Shown here: piece by piece, positions 53,818 through 61,717 of the stretch | Position numbering within the stretch: the stretch's first letter is position 1 | How the letters are laid out: the number at the start of each line of letters is the position of its first letter | Assembly: GCF_017377395.1 (NCBI RefSeq) | Contig: NZ_CP061800.1 | Location: forward strand, 620,001-684,000 | Direction of reading: 5' to 3' | DNA from: Desulfonema magnum | GTDB taxonomy: Bacteria; Desulfobacterota; Desulfobacteria; Desulfobacterales; 4be13 | Length of the DNA: 64,000 nucleotides | Position numbers and translations under genes: made by a program | The notes under the pieces: generated by a model | What the model was told of the DNA's origin: nothing | Database searches by the model: none | What the model saw: only the letters and a program-made list of their open reading frames with translations

Positions 53818-55071
53818 ATGGCTGAAGATATTAAAAGCATGTACAAAACCATTGTTCACGACCACTTTCCGCCCAAGATGGAGGTCAGTTTCGTGGATGA
53901 GGCAGACAATCGCCAGACCCTGTTTTATGAAAAAGTGACCTGGACCATTGATGATGTTCAAAAAGGGTTAAGATATGGTGAAAATCCGGGACAGGAAGCA
54001 GCTTTGTATAAACTGGTCAACGGAAACCTGATTCTGGGAGAAGCCCAGACTATACAGCCAGGGCAATATCTGGCTTCGGATATTGAGTTGTTGCAATCCG
54101 GCAAGCATCCCGGAAAGACCAATCTCACGGATACGGATAATTCTCTGAACATCCTGAGATATTTTACAGACAAACCCACGGTGGTCATTGTCAAGCACAA
54201 CAACCCCTGCGGTGTGGCTCAGGCTGACGCACTCAGTGATGCTTACAACAACGCGTACATGGCGGACAGAGTCGCGGCATTCGGGGGCTGTATTGCCGTG
54301 AACAAGGCCATTGATAAAATCACGGCCGAGGCCATTTCCAATCAGTATGCCGAAGTTGTGGTCGCACCTGATTTTGAAGACGGGGCAATGGATATTCTTG
54401 CAAAGCGAAAAAATCTCCGGGTCATTCGCATCGGCAATATTCACCGGCTTCATGATTTTGTGGGAAAAAGATTTGTGGAATTTAAAAGCCTCACAGACGG
54501 CGGCATCATTGCCCAGTGGTCCTTTGTGCCCGCGGCCCGTTCAAAAGCCGACCTTTTGCTTGCTGAGACTGAGTATAAGGGCAAGACATACAAAATAAAT
54601 CGGGAACCGACCCAGCAGGAATATGATGACATGCTTTTTGGCTGGCTTGTGGAGTCAGGGATCACGTCAAATTCTGTCATTTATGTGAAAAACCTGACAA
54701 CCGTGGGCATCGGAACGGGCGAGCAGGACCGTGTGGGGGTGGCGGAAATTGCAAGAGATAAGGCTTACCGGAAGCTTGCGGACCGCTATTGTTTTGAGCG
54801 TCATGGTATTCCGTATAATGACCTGAAGGATGAGGACAAAAAAGCGGAAATTGATAAGCGGGCGGCTGATGAAAAAGGCGGGCTGGTTGGCGCGGCCATG
54901 GTCAGCGACGCATTTTTTCCATTCAGAGATGGCGTGGATGTGGGCATCAGAGAAGGGATTTCATCTGTGATTCAGCCGGGCGGATCCGGGAATGACTACC
55001 AGTCTATTGAAGCGTGCAACGAGGCAAATGTGACCATGGTTTATACGGGTCAGAGAAGTTTCAGGCATTAA
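53818..55071 (+). CDS. AICAR formyltransferase (PurH C-terminal half as a separate gene)
   Basis: Transfers a formyl group from 10-formyl-tetrahydrofolate to AICAR, giving FAICAR for the cyclohydrolase encoded just upstream. The 417-residue protein matches the AICARFT domain: LRYGENPGQEAALYKL, VKHNNPCGVAQADALSDAYN (K-H catalytic pair), YMADRVAAFGGCIAVNKAID, EVVVAPDFEDGAM, and near the end VSDAFFPFRDGVD, VIQPGGSGNDYQSIEACNEA and GQRSFRH. It has a strong AAGGAGA site. A ~60-residue N-terminal extension precedes the GENP motif, as in stand-alone versions of this enzyme. Confidence 0.9.
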   Translation: MAEDIKSMYKTIVHDHFPPKMEVSFVDEADNRQTLFYEKVTWTIDDVQKGLRYGENPGQEAALYKLVNGNLILGEAQTIQPGQYLASDIELLQSGKHPGKTNLTDTDNSLNILRYFTDKPTVVIVKHNNPCGVAQADALSDAYNNAYMADRVAAFGGCIAVNKAIDKITAEAISNQYAEVVVAPDFEDGAMDILAKRKNLRVIRIGNIHRLHDFVGKRFVEFKSLTDGGIIAQWSFVPAARSKADLLLAETEYKGKTYKINREPTQQEYDDMLFGWLVESGITSNSVIYVKNLTTVGIGTGEQDRVGVAEIARDKAYRKLADRYCFERHGIPYNDLKDEDKKAEIDKRAADEKGGLVGAAMVSDAFFPFRDGVDVGIREGISSVIQPGGSGNDYQSIEACNEANVTMVYTGQRSFRH

Positions 55072-55165
55072 AAATTGATCTCGTTTCCGCTCGGGAGCGT
55101 GGGAACGAGATCAGAATATTTCCTCTGACAGTTCAGTTTCTCACTCAGAACAAACCCCGCTTTGC

Positions 55166-55190
55166 CGGACGGGGTTTGCAACCCCGTCCG
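55166..55190. repeat. GACGGGGTTTGC palindrome
   Basis: 10-bp arms CGGACGGGGT and ACCCCGTCCG flank TTGCA. The same palindrome occurs twice inside the element at 34329-34554. It lies between the AICAR formyltransferase and methyltransferase genes and could act as a weak terminator. Confidence 0.6.
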
Positions 55191-55250
55191 AAATGTTTTT
55201 CGGGTCAGCGGCAACTCCGACAACCCGTATGAAACATTGAGGACCAAATA

Positions 55251-56000
55251 ATGAACTTAAACAGAACTATCGAAAGAATTATAAAATTTGCACTTAACGA
55301 GTGTCTCCCGCCTATATTACGAGATAGCCGGTTATTTATGTGGTTACCATTCAGGATCGCATTTGGTAATAAGGCGCGACATTTTCTTGATTTCAAAGAC
55401 CAGGCTGCGTTTATGTCAGACGACCTGATTTCAGATATCTATGCAAAAACAAGTTCAGTTTCCATCCAACAGAACGGAACTGATCTGAGTGATGTGTTAA
55501 TCCGCATGATAAATTCCAACATTACAGGCGAAAGCGTCTTGGACGCAGGATGCGGGAAGGGGGTGTTGGCCCGTCATCTGAGCAAACAATATAAAGTCAC
55601 TGCCTGCGACATATGGATTGACAAAAAGACAGCGGACAGCTTTCCTGAAATTCAGTTCAAACAAGCGAATATTGAAAAGCTTCCATTTGGGGACAGGGAA
55701 TTCGACACTGTGATCTGCACGCATACGCTTGAGCATGTCCGGGATATTTTTGTTTCCCTCAATGAACTCAGGAGAGTGGCCAGAAAGCGGCTGATCCTAG
55801 TTTTACCAATAGAAAGACCATATCAATATACCTTCAATCTGCATCTGCACTTCTTTCCCTACAGATATTTGGTTGTTCAGTTGTTTCGATACAATCATCC
55901 AGCATCAGCTTGTGACGTGAGAGAAATTGATGGCTGCTGGTACTGTCAGGAAGATAAGATACCCTCAGAAGGAAGCCTTATGCCATCTCATCGGCAGTAG
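55251..56000 (+). CDS. Class I SAM-dependent methyltransferase (249 aa)
   Basis: A methyltransferase-11-type protein. Motif I VLDAGCGKGVLARHLSKQY binds S-adenosylmethionine; ACDIWIDKKTADSFPEIQF follows, and the post-II region is DTVICTHTLEHVRDIFVSLN. The N-terminal ~80 residues (IIKFALNECLPPILRDSRLF) are helical and not recognised. The stop codon falls within a dispersed repeat (GGCAGTAGCAGTAGGTTGGG), so the last few residues may not be native. A GAGGA site precedes the ATG. The substrate, small molecule or surface sugar, cannot be told. Confidence 0.82.
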   Translation: MNLNRTIERIIKFALNECLPPILRDSRLFMWLPFRIAFGNKARHFLDFKDQAAFMSDDLISDIYAKTSSVSIQQNGTDLSDVLIRMINSNITGESVLDAGCGKGVLARHLSKQYKVTACDIWIDKKTADSFPEIQFKQANIEKLPFGDREFDTVICTHTLEHVRDIFVSLNELRRVARKRLILVLPIERPYQYTFNLHLHFFPYRYLVVQLFRYNHPASACDVREIDGCWYCQEDKIPSEGSLMPSHRQ

Positions 56001-56006
56001 CAGTAG

Positions 56007-56038
56007 GTTGGGTTGAGGAACGAAACCCAACATTTTTT
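56007..56038 (+). terminator. GTTGGGTT hairpin with T-run (dispersed repeat acting as terminator)
   Basis: GTTGGGTT and AAACCCAAC arms around GAGGAACG are followed by ATTTTTTCT, directly after the methyltransferase gene. The same sequence, with one arm decayed, follows both antirepressor genes (57858-57900, 59168-59210), where its 5' part encodes their last residues (GSSSRLG). Confidence 0.65.
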
Positions 56039-56074
56039 CTGTGAGACAGCATAAAGACACACAGCCCGTTTCCC

Positions 56075-56521
56075 TCAGCTTGTCTCCCTTATCTTTTTTT
56101 CCATTTTCCGGAGTCTTTCCTCCATTTTCTTTATTTTGAGTCTTTCCTCAGCTCTGCTTTGAATATTTTTTATATCGTCATCGCCCATTTGCTCCAGCAT
56201 CAGCACAATTTTCCCGATGCCCGGATGACTTTGCAGTGCCCTGACCAGAGCGGGGGACACATTTTTTGTTTTTTTATGATCCTCACAGAGCATTTTTCCT
56301 TTTCCGGTAAGCAGCCAGTCCGGGCTGAGGTCAAAGATATTTTGCATTGCCAGTGCGTGTAATGTAGAAATTTTTACCTTGCCTAATTCCAAATCCCTTA
56401 TGTTGGCCTGGTTCAGTCCTATTGCCACAGCCATTTTTTCCTGGGTCAGTCCCAGATATTTTCTTAATTCTTTTAAGCGGTCTTTGGGGTGTTTATTCTT
56501 TTCTGAAATTTTTCTTGACAT
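56075..56521 (-). CDS. Cro/C1-type (XRE) repressor-like regulator (148 aa)
   Basis: A DNA-binding regulator with an N-terminal helix-turn-helix of the lambda Cro/C1 class (residues ~12-70: DRLKELRKYLGLTQEKMAVA, IGLNQANIRDLELGKVKIST, LHALAMQNIFDLSPDWLLTG). It ends in ~60 residues of which the last ~40 are strongly helical and basic (AEERLKIKKMEERLRKMEKK), likely a coiled coil for dimerisation. No peptidase S24 domain is present, so RecA-stimulated self-cleavage is not expected; an antirepressor could inactivate it instead, and such genes are transcribed divergently from it. The ribosome site is weak. Confidence 0.85.
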   Translation of the reverse strand: MSRKISEKNKHPKDRLKELRKYLGLTQEKMAVAIGLNQANIRDLELGKVKISTLHALAMQNIFDLSPDWLLTGKGKMLCEDHKKTKNVSPALVRALQSHPGIGKIVLMLEQMGDDDIKNIQSRAEERLKIKKMEERLRKMEKKIRETS

Positions 56522-56657
56522 ATTTTATAGAACTTTCTACATCAGTATTTATATACGATAAATTAAAATTGTTTAATAAAGATAATGACTAAGAATCAGA
56601 ATGCAAGGTATGGGAATCAGAATTTATAAATAACGGAGCCAGATAAGGGAGGTTCAT
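56522..56657. promoter_or_regulatory. Divergent control region with two GAATCAGAAT direct repeats
   Basis: The 136-bp gap between the repressor and the first antirepressor gene is AT-rich. It holds GAATCAGAAT at 56593-56602 and again at 56614-56623, 21 bp apart, two helical turns, so on the same face of the helix. This would suit an operator for the adjacent regulator. No experimental support; low specificity of a 10-bp motif limits confidence. Confidence 0.35.
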
Positions 56658-57881
56658 ATGAACGAACATCAGGCAAAAACCACAACCATTGATTTTCACG
56701 GACACACACTGATCACGGTTCGGCACAATGGCACTGACTATATTGCTATGAAACCCGTTGTTGAAGGGATGGGATTAGCCTGGCAGGTACAACAACGTAA
56801 AATTATATCTTCAGAAAGGTATCACCATATGGTGATACCTTTGCAAACCATCGGAGGGATTCAGGATATGCTCTGTATCCCTTTGAAAAAACTGAATGAA
56901 TGGCTCTTTTCGATTCATCCGGAAAAAGTGAGACCGGAAATCAGGGCAACCGTTGTGATGTATCAGGAAGAGTGTCTTCTGAGCGTCTCCGGACACCGGA
57001 ACGGGGACGCCGGGATTCACCCGGAGCATAAGAATATCCATGAAAATCAGATACAAGCCGCAACTGTTGATTTTCACGGACATACGCTGGTCACCGTTCT
57101 GCACAACAATGCTGAGTATGTTGCCATGAAACCAGTTTGCGAAGGTATGGGGCTGGATTGGGAGGCACAGCGACAATTAATTGAACGAGATCCGGTACTT
57201 AATTCAACTGCCTGTATTATACAGGTAGTTGCCGGAGATGGCAAACAGCGGGACATGCTCTGCCTTCCTCTTATATATCTCAACGGATGGCTTTTCAAAA
57301 TCAACGCTGCAAGATACAGAGAAGACGACCCTCGCCGGGACATCATTATTCAGTATCAGCGTGAATGCTATTCGGTTCTTTATAATTACTGGCATGTGGG
57401 AGCCGCAATTCATCAGCAGCATTGCCATGAACACCGGGAAACACGGTCTGTCATTCATAACATTGCCTCTGATATGGAAATGGCCATGAAGATTGCCATG
57501 ATGCTCAGGCTCGGAGATGAGCAGACAACGTGTTTTATGAACGAACTTGTCAAAGATATTTATAATATTGACTGTCTTGAACTGGCAAACCGGAAAGGTG
57601 ACACTTGTAAAAAACACGACATTTATCTGACCACCACACAGCTCGGGAAACGTCTCGGACTCACGCCTCACAAAACCAACAAGCTTCTGGAAAAATGCGG
57701 GCTGATCGAGTCTTTCAGGAATGACAAAGACCAGCTTCGCTGGAAACCTACTGCCAGAGGAAAACCCTATGTCATCGGCAAAGGTGCAAAAAGAAATCCT
57801 GATAATTATGAAAAGGTGCATCAGCTGCTGTTTCTGGAATCTGTCGTTGAAGTCATTGGCAGTAGCAGCAGGTTGGGCTGA
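56658..57881 (+). CDS. Phage antirepressor-like protein with two P22_AR_N domains (407 aa), copy 1
   Basis: Two tandem copies of the phage P22 antirepressor N-terminal domain (residues ~8-115 and ~128-240) share the pattern FHGHTLITVRHNGTDYIAMK, PVVEGMGLAWQ, DMLCIPLKKLNEWLFSI and, in the second, PLIYLNGWLFKINAARYRED. A middle helical region (~245-320) follows, and a C-terminal winged-helix-type domain (YLTTTQLGKRLGLTPHKTNK, LLEKCGLIESF, GKGAKRNPDNYEKVHQ) resembles C-terminal domains of phage antirepressors. The last seven residues come from a dispersed repeat. A GGGAGG site precedes the ATG. In phage the protein counteracts a C1-type repressor, and one is encoded divergently; no other phage genes are nearby. 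Confidence 0.85.
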   Translation: MNEHQAKTTTIDFHGHTLITVRHNGTDYIAMKPVVEGMGLAWQVQQRKIISSERYHHMVIPLQTIGGIQDMLCIPLKKLNEWLFSIHPEKVRPEIRATVVMYQEECLLSVSGHRNGDAGIHPEHKNIHENQIQAATVDFHGHTLVTVLHNNAEYVAMKPVCEGMGLDWEAQRQLIERDPVLNSTACIIQVVAGDGKQRDMLCLPLIYLNGWLFKINAARYREDDPRRDIIIQYQRECYSVLYNYWHVGAAIHQQHCHEHRETRSVIHNIASDMEMAMKIAMMLRLGDEQTTCFMNELVKDIYNIDCLELANRKGDTCKKHDIYLTTTQLGKRLGLTPHKTNKLLEKCGLIESFRNDKDQLRWKPTARGKPYVIGKGAKRNPDNYEKVHQLLFLESVVEVIGSSSRLG

Positions 57882-57955
57882 GGAACGAAACACGACATTT
57901 TTTACCTGATCATCGAGTATTAAGAATGACCAAGTAAGGCCGGGGAGGGATTAAC

Positions 57956-59191
57956 ATGAACGAAACTCAGATACAAACGGCAACCGTTGATTTTCACGGA
58001 CACACGCTGATCACGGTTCGGCACAATGGCAACGACTATATCGCTATGAAACCCGTTGTCGAAGGGATAGGGCTTGATTGGAAATCTCAGTATGCCAAAA
58101 TCAGAAACGCTAAAAGGTATGGTGATATCACCATCCCCTTACAAACGCCCGGAGGGTTTCAGGAAATGCTCTGTATCCCTCTGAAAAAGCTGAATGAATG
58201 GCTGTTTTCAATTCATCCGGAAAAAGTGAGACCGGAAATCAGGGCAGCCGTTGTGATGTATCAGGAAGAGTGTTTTCTGAGTGTCTCCGGACACCGGAAC
58301 AGGGATGCCGGGATTCATTCGGATCATAGAAATATCCATGAAAATCAGATAGAAACCGCAACGGTTGATTTCTATGGACATACCCTGATCACTGTCCGGC
58401 ACAACAATGCTGAGTATGTTGCCATGAAACCTGTTTGCGAAGGTATGGGGCTGGATTGGGAGGCACAGCGACAATTAATTGAACGAGATCAGGTGCTTAG
58501 ACAGGTCACCTGTAAAATACAGGTGGTCTCTGAAGGAAAAGACAACAAAACATATCACGTTGACACAATTTGCCTTCCCCTGATGTATCTCAACGGATGG
58601 CTTTTCAAAATCAATGCTGCGAGATACAGAGAAAACGACCCTCGCCGGCACATCATCATTCAGTATCAGCGTGAATGCTATTCAGTTCTTTATAATTACT
58701 GGCATAAAGGCATTGCTGTCAACCCTCGCTTTCAGTCTCATCACCGGCCCCGGGAGGCGACAATTGCCGAAATCCTGTCAGAAGCGGAAGCCGGGATGGA
58801 CCTTGCCCGGATACTCGGACTCCCGCTTGATCATGCAAGACGCTTTATGAATGAAATGGTAAAAAAAGCTTACGGTACGGACTGCCTTGAGATCGCTGAA
58901 CAGACACGCCCGGCATCTGAGAGGCCCGGCATCTACCTGACCACCACACAGCTCGGGAAACGTCTCGGACTCACGCCTCACAAAACCAACAAGCTTCTGG
59001 AACGATGCGGGCTGATCGAGTCTTTCAGGAATGACAAAGACCAGCTTCGCTGGAAACCCACTGCCAGAGGAAAACCCTATGTCATCGGCAAAGGCGCAAA
59101 AAGGAATCCTGATAATTATGAAAAGGTGCATCAGCTGCTGTTTCTGGAATCTGTCGTTGAAGTCATTGGCAGTAGCAGCAGGTTGGGCTGA
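57956..59191 (+). CDS. Phage antirepressor-like protein with two P22_AR_N domains (411 aa), copy 2
   Basis: A paralogue of the preceding gene, offset by 1298 bp, with the same two N-terminal domains, middle region and C-terminal domain. The last ~85 residues are identical except one Lys/Arg change, and the DNA there is almost identical. The central part is more divergent (RYGDITIPLQTPGGFQEMLC; SEAEAGMDLARILGLPLDHA). This mosaic suggests gene conversion at the 3' end or selection on the middle. The start is preceded by a good GGGGAGGG site. A third, truncated copy follows. Confidence 0.85.
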   Translation: MNETQIQTATVDFHGHTLITVRHNGNDYIAMKPVVEGIGLDWKSQYAKIRNAKRYGDITIPLQTPGGFQEMLCIPLKKLNEWLFSIHPEKVRPEIRAAVVMYQEECFLSVSGHRNRDAGIHSDHRNIHENQIETATVDFYGHTLITVRHNNAEYVAMKPVCEGMGLDWEAQRQLIERDQVLRQVTCKIQVVSEGKDNKTYHVDTICLPLMYLNGWLFKINAARYRENDPRRHIIIQYQRECYSVLYNYWHKGIAVNPRFQSHHRPREATIAEILSEAEAGMDLARILGLPLDHARRFMNEMVKKAYGTDCLEIAEQTRPASERPGIYLTTTQLGKRLGLTPHKTNKLLERCGLIESFRNDKDQLRWKPTARGKPYVIGKGAKRNPDNYEKVHQLLFLESVVEVIGSSSRLG

Positions 59192-59265
59192 GGAACGAAA
59201 CACGACATTTTTTACCTGATCATCGAGTATTAAGAATGCCCAGGTAAGGCCGGGGAGGGATTAAC

Positions 59266-59421
59266 ATGAACGAAACTCAGATACAAACGGCAACCGTTGA
59301 CTTTCACGGACACACGCTGATAACGGTTTGGCACAATGGCAATGACTATATCGCTATGAAACCCGTTGTCGAAGGTATGGGGCTTGATTGGAAATCTCAA
59401 ACAGAAGCAATCGTTCTCTGA
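59266..59421 (+). pseudogene. Truncated third antirepressor copy (51 aa)
   Basis: The ATG at 59266 and ribosome site are retained (GGGGAGGG before ATG). The sequence matches the start of copy 2 (MNETQIQTATVDFHGHTLIT) up to base ~59399, then diverges and stops at 59421. The offset from copy 2 is 1310 bp. Bases 59422-59649 hold an unrecognised sequence that may be the fragment joined on. It is a remnant, and it would encode only half of one P22_AR_N domain. Confidence 0.8.
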
Positions 59422-60018
59422 ACTGACCGGAATTATTTTTATGCGGAGAAGACACACGATTCTTGAAACAGTAAAGCCTGTCTTCACACCGTCGCAAAGT
59501 TCCCAAGAATAAAATTTACCCTGGCAATTTCCGTTGCCACCACCTGATGATGCTGTTGCAGTATGAAAGTGACAAACAGGAAAATAAATAAGACCCGGAC
59601 CTAATTTTTTGTACATCCGCATATACTCAGGGGTCTGGCAAAAGTTATCTAAGTAACCGGACATAAATTTTCAGGTATAGATTCTGACATAATATCTGCG
59701 AGGTTTCGGAAACCTCGCAGGTGTTCGGATACTGAAAAATTTTTGTCCGGGTACTTATCAAAATCGGGGGATAAAAACCGAAAAAAAGCAAAAAACACCT
59801 GTCAGCCAGTGACACCGAAAAATAAGCCGAAAAAATCAATTCTTTCCATTTACTTAATCGCTTTTTGTTATTTATCCTTGACATGAATTTGCAAATTGTT
59901 TATAGCACATCACTTATAATGATCTTTTGAACTTTTCTTCGTAAAAATCACTTTTTTTGTAAAATCAATTAGTAATCTGCCCAAGTGCTGAATCCGGGGC
60001 CGAACTGAAAGGGGAATT
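59422..60018. repeat. Gap with AAGTAACCGGACA element
   Basis: Bases 59650-59757 form an inverted-repeat element (TAAGTAACCGGACATAAAT to AATTTTTGTCCGGGTACTTA) enclosing a GCGAGGTTTC/GAAACCTCGC palindrome like the one at 27634-27664; its termini are a variant of the AAGTACCT family. The remaining stretches (59422-59649 and 59758-60018) hold no gene I can support. The promoter for the RsbRD-like gene is expected in the last ~100 bases. Confidence 0.65.
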
Positions 60019-60537
60019 TTGAGCGCAAAACTGACAAAACTGCTACAGAAAAAAAAAACCACAATTATAAAACAGTGGTTTGATATGGTGATAGACACTT
60101 ATCCGCCTGATACTTCCAGATTTATAAAAGGCCAAAAAGACCCCTTTGCCAATCCCGTGGGAAATACCACTTTCGAGGGATTACAAACCCTTTTTGATGC
60201 TCTTTTTGATGATATGAATCGTGAAGCTATTGTCTCCTCTCTTGATCCCATTATTCGGATCAGAGCTATTCAGGATTTCACCCCCTCAAAAGCCATCAGT
60301 TTTATTTTCTCTCTCAAAAAAATTATCAGGGAAATTGCAAACAAAGAATTTCCTGACGACCAGGTCGCGGATGAATTGTTTCTGATGGATTCAAAAATTG
60401 ACAACCTTGGCATGATTGGCTTTGATATCTATATGGAATGCCGGGAAAAACTCTATGAAATCAAATCAAATGAATTCAGAAACAGAACATACAGCGCATT
60501 TGAAAGAGCAGGGCTGCTAAAGCAAGACTGCTGCTAA
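60019..60537 (+). CDS. RsbRD-type N-terminal domain protein upstream of dsrM (172 aa)
   Basis: The protein matches the RsbT co-antagonist RsbRD N-terminal domain. It opens with LTKLLQKKKTTIIKQWFDMV and has IDTYPPDTSRFIKGQKDPFA, NPVGNTTFEGLQTLFDALFD and LDPIIRIRAIQDFTPSKAIS. The start is TTG at 60019 with an AAAGGGGA site. It has no STAS domain or transmembrane region. Such genes are regularly found just before dsrM in sulfate reducers, and here the dsr operon begins 149 bp downstream; a regulatory or sensing role for sulfite reduction is inferred only from this conserved placement. Confidence 0.82.
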   Translation: MSAKLTKLLQKKKTTIIKQWFDMVIDTYPPDTSRFIKGQKDPFANPVGNTTFEGLQTLFDALFDDMNREAIVSSLDPIIRIRAIQDFTPSKAISFIFSLKKIIREIANKEFPDDQVADELFLMDSKIDNLGMIGFDIYMECREKLYEIKSNEFRNRTYSAFERAGLLKQDCC

Positions 60538-60554
60538 TACTTTGCAAAGGTTAT

Positions 60555-60643
60555 ACCACTAAATATACAGACCGCACGAAAAAAATAAGATACAAAAACT
60601 ATGGCCATAGGAGTTTTTTCGTGTGTTTTGTGTATTTCGTGGT
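60555..60643. repeat. Hairpin element before dsrM
   Basis: The arms ACCACTAAATATACAGACCG and its near complement (TGTGTATTTCGTGGT) fold around an ATACAAAAACTATGGCCATA loop region with poly-A/T stems (CACGAAAAAAA / TTTTTTCGTG). It lies between the RsbRD-like gene and dsrM and may reduce transcriptional read-through. Confidence 0.55.
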
Positions 60644-60685
60644 TTGTATTATAATGAAGGTTAACAGACAGAGAGGTAATGGTAA

Positions 60686-61717
60686 ATGAACAAAAATTAC
60701 ATGTTTTCCCTCATAGCGGTCATTGTGCTTTTTCTGATCGCTTATTTTGGGGTTGAGACGGCCGGGCTTCATGTCCTTTTCGGTATTGTCATACCCTATC
60801 TGGCGGCGCTTATCTTCATTGTGGGGTTTGTATATCGGGTGAGGGACTGGGCATACTCGCCGGTTCCGTTCCGTATTCCCTCCACATGCGGCCAGCAGGC
60901 ATCACTTCCCTGGATCAGACAGGCCACGTATGACAATCCTTCCTCCAACGGCGGTGTTATTGTACGGATGATTCTGGAAGTACTTTTTTTCCGCTCATTA
61001 TTCAGAAATATGAGATTTGAGCTGAAAGGAGGAAAAAAGCTTTCCTATATATGGGAAAAATGGTTGTGGCTTTTTGCACTGGCATTTCACTGGGCATTCC
61101 TTGTTGTGGTGATAAGACATCTTCGCTTTTTTGCGGAGCCTGTTCCGTTCTGGGTTCAGTTTTTGGAATACCTGGACGGTTTTGTCCGGGTGGAGTTTCT
61201 GAGTGATGTATTACAAGTCGGTCTGCCCGGTGTCTTCATGTCCGGATTGGTGTTGCTGGTCGCTGTAATTTTTCTTTTTCTCAGAAGAGTCTTTATTTCG
61301 CAGGTGAATTATATTTCACTTGCCTCGGACTACTTTCCCCTTTTTCTGATCATGGGAATTGCTATTTCCGGTATTCTCATGCGCTATTTTATCAAAGTGG
61401 ATATCGTGGGCGTTAAGGAATTCACCATGGGACTGGCGACGTTTTCTCCCAGTATTCCGGAGGGTGTCGGCGTAATTTTTTATGTGCATCTTTTGTTTGT
61501 CAGTGTTCTTCTGGTATATTTTCCTTTCAGCAAACTGATGCACCTGGGAGGCGTCTTCCTGAGTCCCACCAGAAACCTGGCGAACAACAGCCGTGCAAAA
61601 AGACATATCAATCCCTGGAACTACCCTGTTCATGTTCACACATATGAAGAATACGAAGACGAATTCAGGGAGAAGATGATAGAGGCTGGGCTTCCAGTGG
61701 AAAAGGAGAGTAATTAA
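60686..61717 (+). CDS. dsrM: Dissimilatory sulfite reductase-associated membrane protein DsrM
   Basis: DsrM is the membrane cytochrome b subunit (NarI-like) of the DsrMKJOP complex, which passes electrons from menaquinol towards DsrC/DsrAB sulfite reduction. The 343-residue protein has six or seven hydrophobic segments. Probable heme-b histidines lie in FALAFHWAFLVVVIRHLRFF and MLFVSVLLVYFPFSKLMHLG-type segments. The soluble C-terminus contains NSRAKRHINPWNYPVHVHTY, typical of DsrM. The stop overlaps the dsrK ATG by one base (TAATG), so they are translationally coupled. Confidence 0.95.
   Translation: MNKNYMFSLIAVIVLFLIAYFGVETAGLHVLFGIVIPYLAALIFIVGFVYRVRDWAYSPVPFRIPSTCGQQASLPWIRQATYDNPSSNGGVIVRMILEVLFFRSLFRNMRFELKGGKKLSYIWEKWLWLFALAFHWAFLVVVIRHLRFFAEPVPFWVQFLEYLDGFVRVEFLSDVLQVGLPGVFMSGLVLLVAVIFLFLRRVFISQVNYISLASDYFPLFLIMGIAISGILMRYFIKVDIVGVKEFTMGLATFSPSIPEGVGVIFYVHLLFVSVLLVYFPFSKLMHLGGVFLSPTRNLANNSRAKRHINPWNYPVHVHTYEEYEDEFREKMIEAGLPVEKESN

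Noticed and set aside
56075..59421. A complete prophage
   Set aside because: Only regulator-type genes are present; no integrase, terminase, capsid, tail or lysis gene is found, and the flanks are housekeeping and dsr genes.
59230..59664. 144-codon open frame on the minus strand across the truncated antirepressor
   Set aside because: Half is antisense to the antirepressor remnant. The other half (PEYMRMYKKLGPGLIYFPVC) is somewhat protein-like but matches nothing I know and has no supported start.
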